Of a stretch of 64,000 bases of DNA, positions 52,086 to 61,090 are shown piece by piece. Positions within the stretch are counted from its first letter, which is position 1, and each line of letters starts with the position of its first letter. The position numbers and the translations under genes were made by a program. The stretch comes from Mycosarcoma maydis (lineage: Eukaryota; Basidiomycota; Ustilaginomycetes; Ustilaginales), in the NCBI RefSeq assembly GCF_000328475.2, contig NC_026498.1, positions 372,001-436,000 of the forward strand, given 5' to 3'. Under the pieces are notes generated by a model. That model ran no database searches. It was not told the origin of the DNA and saw only the letters and a program-made list of their open reading frames with translations.

Positions 52086-53000
52086 CTAGGCTGCACGAGA
52101 ATCGAGAGGGTCATCATGCGATGTCGAGGAACCAGTCGTGTGAGCATCGGCTTTAGGCTTGGCAGAAGAGAACCACTTTGCGGGCGAGGTGAATATCTTC
52201 CTAGTGGCACTGCCATCGTTGGGCACGAACGTAACCTTTTTGTTCCAACGAGGCTTGTTCGACCATTCGACCAACGGGCCGTGACCATACTCTACGTCGT
52301 GAGGTCCCTTGAGCAATTTTTGCCATATGAAATCGGGATACACGGTGATTTCTCCAGGTGCAGGACCTGTTACTGGCAAGACTGAAATGTGGCTCAACGC
52401 GAACTGCTGTTTGCTTCGATACACTCCGTTCGGTAGCAGGATCGACAGTTTGCGCGCTCCAAACAGATGCGGATCGGTAGAACGCGCAGGAATGTGGTTC
52501 AGCCCATCAACGCTCGTCGATGTACTGTACACATGGTCTGCTCCCTCGCGACGCAGGACGAACGGCGAAGTGCGGAAAAAGTGCATCGAGTCCGTGTCGG
52601 ACATGACTCCCACTCCTCGAACCCATTCGCCATATACTGGTTCGGTCAACAGCAGCACGTGCCCAGGTGCAGGCGCCGCCAGCGTCAGCCGTCCTTTGTG
52701 ATCAGCTCCACGAATCAACTTCTGTTGAACAACAAGTGACGAGTGCAATTATCATCAGTGACAAACCATCAAAGGCACATGATGCGTACATGTCGAGTTC
52801 GAACTTACGTCAAGATTCATTGGGACCAGTCCGACGTTCCTCCGCTGATCCACAGGCAAGTGGCCGTATTCTCTGGCGAGAAATTCATCGATGGCAGCAC
52901 TGGTGAGAGCGACTGGGTTCGGTGCCTGAACCGCCGTGGTTGAAACCAGCACAAATACCGCCCAAATCAACAGCTCGCGTACGGAGAGCCTAACCATCAT
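52086..53000 (-). CDS. Secreted effector-like protein A (paralogue of 53618-54623; two exons)
   Basis: Exon 1 is 53000-52809, the intron is 52808-52722 (GTAAGT..CAACAG, 87 nt, phase 0) and exon 2 is 52721-52086; 275 residues. The signal peptide is MMVRLSVRELLIWAVFVLVS; an in-frame ATG at 53033 would lengthen it. The mature part has no Cys. Blocks shared with the neighbouring paralogue are HLPVDQRR, GRLTLAAPAPGHVLLLTEP, HIPARSTDPHLFGARKLSI, FALSHISVLPVTGP and ITVYP. The C-terminal 60 residues are more variable and basic/Ser-rich. No known domain; organised beta-rich sequence is suggested by the alternating hydrophobics. Small secreted tandem paralogues are typical of smut effector clusters; a role in the host is inference. 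Confidence 0.85.
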
Positions 53001-53617
53001 TGTATCGGAACGAGGCAGCGTCGAGCAAATCATGTAGACGAAAAGAGCCAAGGCGCAAAGCACGCTAAGATTTGTACGCTTGGCGGCCAAAATCCGAGCT
53101 CACGATCTGTACATGGATTGCGTCCTTACGATGACGCAGAAACCCACTGCAACTTAGTATACCGTCCCACAGTACATTCATAGGCGCAATAGACGCAATG
53201 CGGTGCGTAGCGTAGTCAACGAAATGCGCGCGAGTAGCGTGGGCTCTTCAAGGGAGCTGTTCACAGCTCAACAGTAACTGCGTTTGCCTTGTCGTGCGAG
53301 GTGCAAGACATGTGGGTCGCAGCGGTTGCTAAGCATTCAGCGCGTCTGGTGGGGAAGGCGACAAGGAGAAGCGCAGCATGTTCGGTTTCATCTAGCTCTG
53401 GTCGTCTTGTTGTTCGCACTTTGTGCAGCTAGTAGCTCACGCATAGATGAAACTGAACAACTATGCGCCTCGCTCACCACACGTGTCGCACGCCACGATC
53501 GCATTTGAACAAGCAACCACAGGAGCGGATATGTTTGGACTGTCATCTAGCACCGTCGACTTGATCTTACAGCATCAGTGAGATGTCGACACACAAGCAG
53601 TGCGATGCGTTTACAGA
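53001..53617. other. Spacer between the two effector-like paralogues
   Basis: No gene seen; presumably the promoter of gene A and terminator of gene B. No clear TATA box. Confidence 0.45.
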
Positions 53618-54623
53618 TCAACTAGAGCTACTCGGTGCTGCATCAGAGTGCTCGTTTACAGAAGAGCGCGTGAGAGACTTGCGAAGTGAGGCGATCCACT
53701 TTTTGGGTGAGCCCAACTTGGTGGCTCTCACACTGCTTTGTGCGTCCGTCTGGCTGTCGAGCGAGATGATCTTTCCCTGTTTGTTGCCTTGCAACATCCA
53801 ATTTGGTCGCGACGACCAACGTACCGATGCCGCGGAGTGAGCCGACGGACCGTGAAGGATGGTGTTGAGAAGGTCTCTTGGATAGATGGTCAATTCGCGC
53901 TCGTTCCTCGGTCCTGTTGCTGGCAGAGTCGAGATGTGGGACAAGGCGAACTTGTTTCGCGGTTGGAAAACTCGGCCGTCGTCAAGCGCGATCGAGAGTC
54001 TTCGAGAGCCAAAGAGCGTTGCGTCGGTGGATCGAGGTGGAATATGATGCAGGCGATCTATGGGCTCGCGAGTGAATTGCTGAGGAGCGGGCACATGAAA
54101 AGCGACGGTCTGGAAGTAGTAGATAGAATGCGTCGAGGGCTCGCGGAAAAGTCCCACTCCACGAAGCTCGCTGCGGCTGACGGAATCTGGCACGGTGAGC
54201 AGAAGTACATGTCCCGGAGCAGGTGCTGGCAAGGTCAGCCTTCCGCTTGAATCCGCACCTTGAATCAGACCCTGCCACCGAATACAAAGAGCGAGATCAC
54301 AACAGTGCACAAAAAACAAGTTACATCCTTGTGTCAGACGTTTCGAACAGAGAACACAAGAATGCAACATCTCAAAACAGGAAAAGAAGCGGAGCGCTCA
54401 CAATAAGGTTTTGCGGAACGACGCCAACGAACCTCCTTTGGTCAATAGGTAAGTGCGGGAAGCGGTCAGCCAGAAGGCTATCACCGTCAATGCGAGCAAC
54501 TTGCGTGAGGGCGTCCAATAGAGTCGTCGGAGGAGGAGGATGAGCGATGACGAGGGTTATCGCAAGCGAGGCAAGCGCAGCCCAGAACAAGACTGCCGTT
54601 GAAAACCAATGCTGTGTCTGCAT
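53618..54623 (-). CDS. Secreted effector-like protein B (paralogue of 52086-53000; two exons)
   Basis: Exon 1 is 54623-54402, the intron is 54401-54272 (GTGAGC..GGCAG, 130 nt, phase 0) and exon 2 is 54271-53618; 291 residues. The signal peptide core is VLFWAALASLAITLVIA, followed by HPPPPTTLL. Motifs shared with A in the same order are HLPIDQRRFVGVVPQNL, GADSSGRLTLPAPAPGHVLL, HIPPRSTDATLFGSRRLSI, FALSHISTLPATGP and LTIYP. The intron interrupts both genes at exactly the same codon (VP-x-NL[DI] before [KG]LI), which proves common descent by duplication. The C-terminus is Ser-rich with PKKWIASLRKSL. Mature part lacks Cys. Function unknown. Confidence 0.87.
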
Positions 54624-55453
54624 TTCGCTACTTTACTAGTGAAGAGTGGAAGAGTAAGAAAGGTGTTGACAGCACGAGATTGTCGTCAAGAGGCAAACAG
54701 AGAGGCGCAACTTTTGTACCTGAGACCCTGCGCTCTGCAGCACGCTTCACACCAATCGCGAATCACGAATCGTAGCTGCTATGGCGCGGAAAAACCAATA
54801 CACGCACGACGCTGCGGGACACGGTCGTCATGACGACGTCACATGGTTTTATTTGGCAGCCTGGCGGGACAAAATTGAGCGGTCACCGGACAAACACGAG
54901 TCTCATGACGCCGATGAGTCCGACGATCGTGATGAAGCGATCCAGACTCATTGGGGATCAGCAGACCTCAAGTCTACTACACGAATGCCTCGACAGAAAT
55001 GAGGCACATAAGCTACCATGTTGCTAGACGCGGGGCATTTCGACATTCGATCCCGGAAGCGCGGCCCGACGTAGCTCGGCGGAGTGCGGAGCAAGACGCT
55101 TGTACAGTAGCTCGCCTCAAAGCTACCGCGTGAGCAAGAAGCCACACGGGGGAGAAGCGGGTGCTTCTAGCCTTGCAGCGAGTCTACAACGTCGATTACA
55201 TTGTCTCACCTGCTGGTGGATCGATGAAGTTTCTGAGACCAGATGATTAGTATGCGTGATGGTATACCGAGTCTCGATCAATGATCATGAGACGCGAGTA
55301 TCCAAATGAGTTATCTCGACAAGAGCAACGGTAGCTAAAAGTACAACAGATGTGCGTTGGGGCGATGGGTAGCAAGTGGGGAACAAAGTTGAGGTATGCA
55401 AAAAGGCAAGAATGATGCGACGATGGCAAAGGCGTGATTGTGATCGAAGAGAT
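54624..55453. other. Intergenic region, no gene seen
   Basis: Between effector-like gene B (5' end) and FAL1 (3' end). Contains an AATCGCGAATCACGAATCG motif near 54755-54773. Open frames are short and unrecognisable. Confidence 0.4.
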
Positions 55454-56647
55454 TCACAACATGTCCTCCAGCTTGACAGGCATCTCATCGATCTGAGTGG
55501 AGTAAAACTGTTCGATATCCCTCAAGGTTCTGACGTCGTCCACGGTAACGAAATTGATAGCTACACCCTTCCTGCCGAACCTTCCACTTCGACCAATTCT
55601 GTGGATGTAATTTTCCCTGTTGGTAGGCAGATCATAGTTGATGACTAACGAGATGTTGGCGATATCGATACCTCTCGCCCATACATCCGTGGTGATCAAC
55701 ACCCTGGAGCTGCCCTGTCTGAACTCGGCCATAACTTCATCCCTTTCCTTTTGCTGCATCTCTCCGTGCATACTGCTCACCTGAAAGTTGTTCTCTTTCA
55801 TTTTGGCCGAGAGCCAATCCACTTTGCGTCGCGTGTTGCAAAAGATGACGGCTTGTGTGATGGTGAGGGTGTCGTAGAGATCACAGAGGGTGTCGAACTT
55901 CCATTCTTCCTTTTCGACAGCGACGAAAAATTGTTTGATGCCTTCCAAAGTCAATTCGTCACGTTTGACTAGGATGCGGACGGGATCAGTCATGAACTTG
56001 GAGGTCATCTCGAGCACATCTTGCGGTAAAGTGGCCGAGAGGAGCACGACTTGGGTCGAAGGTGGCAGGTAACGGTAAACGTCGTAAATCTGATCCTTGA
56101 AGCCCATGTTGAGCAGTTCGTCAGATTCGTCAAGGATGAGCATCTTGATGTTTTTTGTGCGCAAATGTCGACGTCGAATCATGTCATAGACTCGACCGGG
56201 CGTACCAGAGACAATGTGTTGACCGTAGTCGAGTTTTCGAATGTCTTCGCCTACGCTGGTACCGCCAATGCATGCGTGACATTGAACGTTCAAGTAGTCT
56301 CCGAGAGCAAGAACGACCGACTGGATCTGAATGGCCAATTCGCGCGTTGGACTGAGTACCAGGGCTTGTGTTTCTCTGAGGGTTGTGTCGATAGATTGTA
56401 GCATCGAGATGCTGAACGTGGCGGTTTTGCCCGTTCCTGATTGAGCCTGTGCGATGACATCGCGACCTCGAATGATGGGCAGGATCGCTCGTTGCTGGAT
56501 CGCCGAGGGTTTTTCAAAATTGTACGCATAGATGCCACGAAGCAGATCTTCCTTTAAACCCATGGCATCGAAAGTGGTTGCGACCTTGACGTGCTCAGAG
56601 CTTTCAAAGGCGAGCTTGCTGTCGCCTGCATTGATACCACCGGACAT
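55454..56647 (-). CDS. FAL1: DEAD-box RNA helicase FAL1 / eIF4A-III
   Basis: 397 residues from ATG 56647 ([16 protein letters not shown]), matching family length; the frame is open upstream through a His-rich translation of a minisatellite but this is not part of the family. All helicase motifs are present: Q-motif ([12 protein letters not shown]), [18 protein letters not shown], motif II as DESD instead of [31 protein letters not shown] and [13 protein letters not shown]. The C-terminus [21 protein letters not shown] is that of eIF4A3/FAL1. The family acts in rRNA processing and, in organisms with an exon-junction complex, as its RNA clamp. Divergent from SF3A3, 309 bases apart. Confidence 0.95.
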   Translation of the reverse strand: MSGGINAGDSKLAFESSEHVKVATTFDAMGLKEDLLRGIYAYNFEKPSAIQQRAILPIIRGRDVIAQAQSGTGKTATFSISMLQSIDTTLRETQALVLSPTRELAIQIQSVVLALGDYLNVQCHACIGGTSVGEDIRKLDYGQHIVSGTPGRVYDMIRRRHLRTKNIKMLILDESDELLNMGFKDQIYDVYRYLPPSTQVVLLSATLPQDVLEMTSKFMTDPVRILVKRDELTLEGIKQFFVAVEKEEWKFDTLCDLYDTLTITQAVIFCNTRRKVDWLSAKMKENNFQVSSMHGEMQQKERDEVMAEFRQGSSRVLITTDVWARGIDIANISLVINYDLPTNRENYIHRIGRSGRFGRKGVAINFVTVDDVRTLRDIEQFYSTQIDEMPVKLEDML

Positions 56648-56956
56648 GGTTACGCTGAGATTTGCCGCAAGTGTGGCGCGATAAGCCAACGTAGATGTTG
56701 AGTGGTAGAGTGTGGGATGTGGATGTGAATGTGGATGTGGATGTGGATGATGGTGGTGGTGGTCAATGTGGAATGCCTTTGGGCGCAGTCTAGAGAGGCT
56801 TTCCAAAACTTCTTGGGCACGTGACTAAATTGGTGGCGAATTCGGATTACGGAAATTAGGGTTATGAAGGGCTTTGGGACGATGTCGTCTTGACCCTTGC
56901 ACTTGTTCTTCTACCTCGTCCTCTCTTTATCATTGTCGATCTGCCTCTGGTACAGG
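56648..56956. other. Shared bidirectional promoter of FAL1 and SF3A3
   Basis: 309 bases between two divergent start codons; contains the TGGATG-type minisatellite on the FAL1 side and a CT-rich leader on the SF3A3 side. Confidence 0.55.
56715..56762. repeat. Hexamer minisatellite (GGATGT) running into GGT repeats
   Basis: About five GGATGT/GAATGT units followed by TGGTGGTGGTGG, in the FAL1 leader. Confidence 0.8.
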
Positions 56957-58654
56957 ATGGCCGACACGTCTCTCATAGAAGTGGCGCGACAAACACACGA
57001 GGAAGCGGAGCGATATCAACAAGCTCTCGTCGATCTTCTCGTTTCTTCCTCCTCCACGTCGTATGGCCTCACACACAAGGACAAACTGAAAAGGGCGCAC
57101 GAGGCATCCGACTTGCTCGACCGTGTCACGTCTCGCTACCAATATCTCGATCGATTCTACACCGATGAGCACCAAGAACGCCAACGTGAGCTCGAGTCGC
57201 TCTCCTCCGCCCGCGCAGATGATGCATTGGGCGAATTTTACGAAAGACTAGCTCGCGTTCGCGAGTACCATGATAAATATCCTGGCGCGCTTCCTGACAG
57301 CTTCAACGTCGACTTTTCGTGGCTGCAATCAGGCTCGGCTGGTTCGGCAGACAAGCGCGAGTCATGGTCTGCAGCAGCGGCATACACAGATGCAGCGCAG
57401 CCCGACTTTGTTGAGCGTATGTTTTCAGGCGAAGAGATGGCCGGCAGATTCTTGGATCTGTACCTCCACCACGAAGCATATCTCAACCTAAAAGGTGTTA
57501 AGCGGATTTCGTATCTTGCATACATCGATGACTTTGATAAGCTTGCTGGACCTTGTTCGCCTATTCCCAACCACGCAAAGAAAGCAGACGGATACCGCGC
57601 ATATCTGGTAAATTTGCGCAGATATCTGGATGCTTTTCTACGCAAGACACAGCCACTGTCGGATGTCGATGTTCTGTCATCCAACGCCGTGGATGAATTC
57701 GAAGCAGCTTGGGAGCAGGGTCGGGTGGAATGGTGGGAAGAACAAGGCGCCGAAGTGTTTGGTGGTGCGCGAGGGCAGCTAAAAGGCTCATCGACGGCAG
57801 CGGCAGCAGCGGCCTCGCAGAGCAGCGAAGGTGGACAGGGGATTTGGTGCACAGCCTGTCAAAGATTCTACGCCAAGCAAACTGTATACGATGCTCATCT
57901 GAAATCGCCAAAACATCTCAAGGCGGCGGCTCGGCTAGCACAAGCCGAAGAGGACCGAGGCGAAACGAGCAGGCCTCGCAACGACCAGCAGATCGAAGCG
58001 GACAAGATCAAGATGCGCGTTCGGTCGAAAGCCATTGCTCGTGAGGAGGCCGTGATTCGAGCGCTGGCGACTCAACTCGCTGTGATCCGGGCGGACACAA
58101 AATCCAACGTGGAACGCAAAGCTGCCTTGACCGATCGAGAACGACAGGCCGAGGCGGAAGCCGCCGAAGAAGAATTGAACCGGATGTCTGCGCTCCATCC
58201 CACCTCTGGGCTAGACTCGAACGACGCCAACGACGCAATCGATCAAGGTGGCGATGACGATGGAGCATCGCGAGTGTATAATCCACTCAAACTTCCGCTC
58301 GGATGGGATGGCCGTCCAATTCCATTCTGGCTGTACAAGCTGCATGGTCTACGAAGCGAGTTCAAGTGCGAGATTTGCTCGGACCACGTCTATCATGGTC
58401 GCAAGAACTTTGAAAAACATTTCACCGAACCGAGGCATGCTTTTGGTATGAAGGCCTTGGGTCTGCCGAACACGGTGCAGTTTAGGGATGTGACGAGCAT
58501 CGCGGATGCATTGGCGCTGGCGGACAAGTTGAGGAAGCAGGGCAAAATGGAGCAGTCGCAGGCAGGCGTCGATGCGCAGGAGGTGGAGGATGAGCATGGA
58601 AATACGTATACCAAAAAGACGTACGACTTGCTCAAAAGGCAGGGTCTTATTTGA
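56957..58654 (+). CDS. SF3A3: Splicing factor 3A subunit 3 (SF3a60/Prp9)
   Basis: 565 residues from ATG 56957 (MADTSLIEVARQTHEEAERY). Component of the SF3a complex of the U2 snRNP. The N-terminal helical region contains LKRAHEASDLLDRVTSRYQYLDRFYTDE and EAYLNLKGVKRISYLAYIDDFDKL, the SF3A3-type SF3a60 bindingd core. A U1-like C2H2 finger is at IWCTACQRFYAKQTVYDAHLKSPKH (about 315-339, Cys/Cys/His/His). An acidic linker follows, then the C-terminal matrin-type finger CEICSDHVYHGRKNFEKHF with TEPRHAFGMKALGLPN, the most conserved part of the family. Single exon. Convergent with RNH201, 86 bases apart. Confidence 0.95.
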   Translation: MADTSLIEVARQTHEEAERYQQALVDLLVSSSSTSYGLTHKDKLKRAHEASDLLDRVTSRYQYLDRFYTDEHQERQRELESLSSARADDALGEFYERLARVREYHDKYPGALPDSFNVDFSWLQSGSAGSADKRESWSAAAAYTDAAQPDFVERMFSGEEMAGRFLDLYLHHEAYLNLKGVKRISYLAYIDDFDKLAGPCSPIPNHAKKADGYRAYLVNLRRYLDAFLRKTQPLSDVDVLSSNAVDEFEAAWEQGRVEWWEEQGAEVFGGARGQLKGSSTAAAAAASQSSEGGQGIWCTACQRFYAKQTVYDAHLKSPKHLKAAARLAQAEEDRGETSRPRNDQQIEADKIKMRVRSKAIAREEAVIRALATQLAVIRADTKSNVERKAALTDRERQAEAEAAEEELNRMSALHPTSGLDSNDANDAIDQGGDDDGASRVYNPLKLPLGWDGRPIPFWLYKLHGLRSEFKCEICSDHVYHGRKNFEKHFTEPRHAFGMKALGLPNTVQFRDVTSIADALALADKLRKQGKMEQSQAGVDAQEVEDEHGNTYTKKTYDLLKRQGLI

Positions 58655-58711
58655 AAACGCTACCGAAAAGAATGGTATACGTTTGATATGCATCGAGACT
58701 GAATTACCCTA

Positions 58712-58734
58712 TGTGTGTGTGTGTGTGCGCGTGT
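58712..58734. repeat. TG dinucleotide microsatellite
   Basis: Eight TG units then CGCGTGTATG, in the 86-base spacer between the SF3A3 and RNH201 stop codons. Confidence 0.85.
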
Positions 58735-58740
58735 ATGTCG

Positions 58741-60396
58741 TTAGAGGCAGAAACATGCGTTTGCGCCGACCAAGCCCAAATCCTTGGTGAGCCTGGTCAC
58801 GTTGATCTGAACTTGACCACGATGCGCAGCGGTAGCGGTAGCTTTCTGCGCTTCGGTTTTCAACCAGGCATTGACAGCGGTTTGCAAAGGCGATACTTTG
58901 AACGCATCGTCCTGCTGCGTTACTGCTGTTGCAGATGATGCAGCAGTGGCGGCGGCGTTTGCCTTTTTGGCACCACCGCTGGTGGAAGCGAAGAATTTCG
59001 AGATGGAGACAGGCTCGTCGATCCATTTCACCTTGTAGCCTCGAGTTGCCATGCCACCCGGGATGGCAGGTTGTGGAAGAATTGTGCCGTAGATGCTGAC
59101 CGCACGCGTTGGTGATGTGACGAATTGCGAGGTTTGGGGTTGCGAGTCGGGCGTCGCTGCAGAAATGTCAGAGGCGAGAGAGCAAGTGCTCGAAAGCGAG
59201 CGCGTGAGACGCTTACCTCGGCTTAAAGGTGGAAGCGCGGCCTGGAGGACAGATTTGGCAGAGTGGGCAGTGACAGGCTTGACTTTTTCTTCTAGCATGG
59301 TTTTTGCAGTGGCCCAACTGAAGCGCACCAAGCCAGGCCAACCGAACACGGGATCGAGAGTGCGTTTGAGAAAGGCGACCGTGTTGGGATCCGCTGGATA
59401 GCCGCTGCCGAGCGCGCCCAAGTTGGACCACACATGGTCAGTGTCGCTGGAGAGCGCCAGATCGGGCTGAGATGGGGATTCTGCGTTGGGTTTCTTGGAT
59501 TCGTTGGACGCGTCAGGGGAGCAAGATGGCTGGTTGGTGGCGTCGACCAACACTTTGGCCTGATGAGGTTTAGCGGCGTCAGTGGGCAGCGCAGGCAGTC
59601 TTTGCTGTTGCTGCTCGGCGTACCTCCATGCGTCAACGCAGCGGTCTCTGGTCACTTTGGCTGCGATACTGGCGGCACCTACGATGGGATAGATGGCATC
59701 TGCTTTGCTCGTCACTGTCCACTTTATATGCGAATGCCTTGGGAAATACGAGCTCAACAGCTTCGAGTAGCTCTTTGGATCTCCGACGGTATCCACGTAG
59801 ATCTCGGTGAGATCGACGCCACTCTCGAGCACGCCGGCAATGAGCGAAACAGTGGCTTGACTGGACTGTGCATTGAGGTTGATGGGTCGACGACGAAGCA
59901 TGCCGGCAGAAATGTCTTGGGGTGACATGACGCGAACTGCCCATCCAAGGTGAGAGTTCTGGTCGATGAGAGCCGAGAGCAGAGAATCTCTACGTTCGGC
60001 GGTAAGCGCTTTAGAATCTGCGAAACCTATTTGTTTGAGATCGTCTTGGTAAGATACGGGACAGTAGGCGATACCGTACACCAGAGGGCCAAGCACGGGA
60101 CCTCGACCTGCTTCGTCGACACCCAAAACGCAGGGCACTTTGATGCTGGGGTTGCAAGGGTCAATCTTGCTGCATTCGGATGGGATTGGTGAGGCGTATG
60201 TGTAGGATTGCAAGATTGGAGCCACGGGCTCAGACGGGATAGGTGGGGGAGGCATCGCCGCCAATGAAGGAGCAGTCTCGTGCTCTTGGATTGCCATGAT
60301 ATCGTCATCGTCCACGTTGTCATCGTGAGCAAGGCGTGATGCCTTGTTGCTTTTGCTCTGTGCATGGTTAGCAAAAGCTTTCCTCTTGGGCGGCAT
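58741..60396 (-). CDS. RNH201: Ribonuclease H2 catalytic subunit A, with long insertions
   Basis: 551 residues from ATG 60396 (MPPKRKAFANHAQSKSNK), nearly twice the usual length of about 300. It cleaves RNA strands and single ribonucleotides in DNA. The catalytic acidic residues are visible: Asp94/Glu95 in GVDEAGRGPVLGPLVYG, Asp202 in IYVDTVGDP and Asp233 in SKADAIYPIVGAASIAAKVTRD. After WRYAEQQQQ comes a Ser/Pro/Ala insertion (about 265-320), then the family block LGSGYPADPNTVAFLKRTLDPVFGWPG and VRFSWATAKTMLEE. A second long insertion (about 380-460) precedes VKWIDEP. The N-terminal 80 residues are an acidic/Pro-rich extension. The last residues are ACFCL, superficially like a CaaX box. Single exon; divergent from RRP6. 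Confidence 0.93.
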   Translation of the reverse strand: MPPKRKAFANHAQSKSNKASRLAHDDNVDDDDIMAIQEHETAPSLAAMPPPPIPSEPVAPILQSYTYASPIPSECSKIDPCNPSIKVPCVLGVDEAGRGPVLGPLVYGIAYCPVSYQDDLKQIGFADSKALTAERRDSLLSALIDQNSHLGWAVRVMSPQDISAGMLRRRPINLNAQSSQATVSLIAGVLESGVDLTEIYVDTVGDPKSYSKLLSSYFPRHSHIKWTVTSKADAIYPIVGAASIAAKVTRDRCVDAWRYAEQQQQRLPALPTDAAKPHQAKVLVDATNQPSCSPDASNESKKPNAESPSQPDLALSSDTDHVWSNLGALGSGYPADPNTVAFLKRTLDPVFGWPGLVRFSWATAKTMLEEKVKPVTAHSAKSVLQAALPPLSRGKRLTRSLSSTCSLASDISAATPDSQPQTSQFVTSPTRAVSIYGTILPQPAIPGGMATRGYKVKWIDEPVSISKFFASTSGGAKKANAAATAASSATAVTQQDDAFKVSPLQTAVNAWLKTEAQKATATAAHRGQVQINVTRLTKDLGLVGANACFCL

Positions 60397-61090
60397 TTTC
60401 AGACAGGTGATGTGGTGGTGGTTGCTTTGAAACCATCTAGTCGTCAGTGTAGATCGCAGTCACGAGAGTTGCACATTCTCGGTCACGTTTGGGTTGGCAC
60501 TGCACTCGTGACTAAAAATGAACAACCATTTGGCATACGCGTTCCGCGTAAATGGATGGATTTGTGTTCACGTGATTCACGCTTGCGCTCGTTTCAACGG
60601 GAAGAAGGTGTTAGACCATGCTATGTTTCTGCCATGAATCGTCGATTGTCAGCCTGAATCGGGGACTGGGAATCGGCGCCTCCACTTGTGACTGCGAAAA
60701 AGTAACGGCAAAGGAAAATTGTTCACGATTCACAGATATTCACGATTCGTGATTCGTGATTCAGCCAAAGCAAAGTCACCAAGTCACAGTCAGTGAGTCG
60801 TGAGTCGGAGTTGAGCCTTCAGTCACGAGTCTCATCCGTGAGTCGTGAGTTTTGTGACTTGCGAGAACCAAAAAGCACGAATCGTGAATTTTGAATTTTT
60901 CTTGCTTGGTGATTGTGAATCACGAATGAATCGAGGTTACTATTCGTGAGTCCTTCTCAGACTGTACTCCTCCTTCCTCTCTTTCTCCTCTCCTCTCCTC
61001 GATCGACATTACTCGATTCACTCTGCGCTGCTCACCACTCTACCGTAGCAGCAAAGCGTCAGTATCATACCATTTGTCTCCGTTTCAAAC
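60397..61090. other. Divergent promoter of RNH201 and RRP6, rich in heptamer motifs
   Basis: Contains ATTCACGATTCGTGATTCGTGATT-like sequence at 60735-60762, GTGAGTCGTGAGTC at 60794-60806, and more copies to 60930; CT-rich leader from 60955. Confidence 0.55.
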
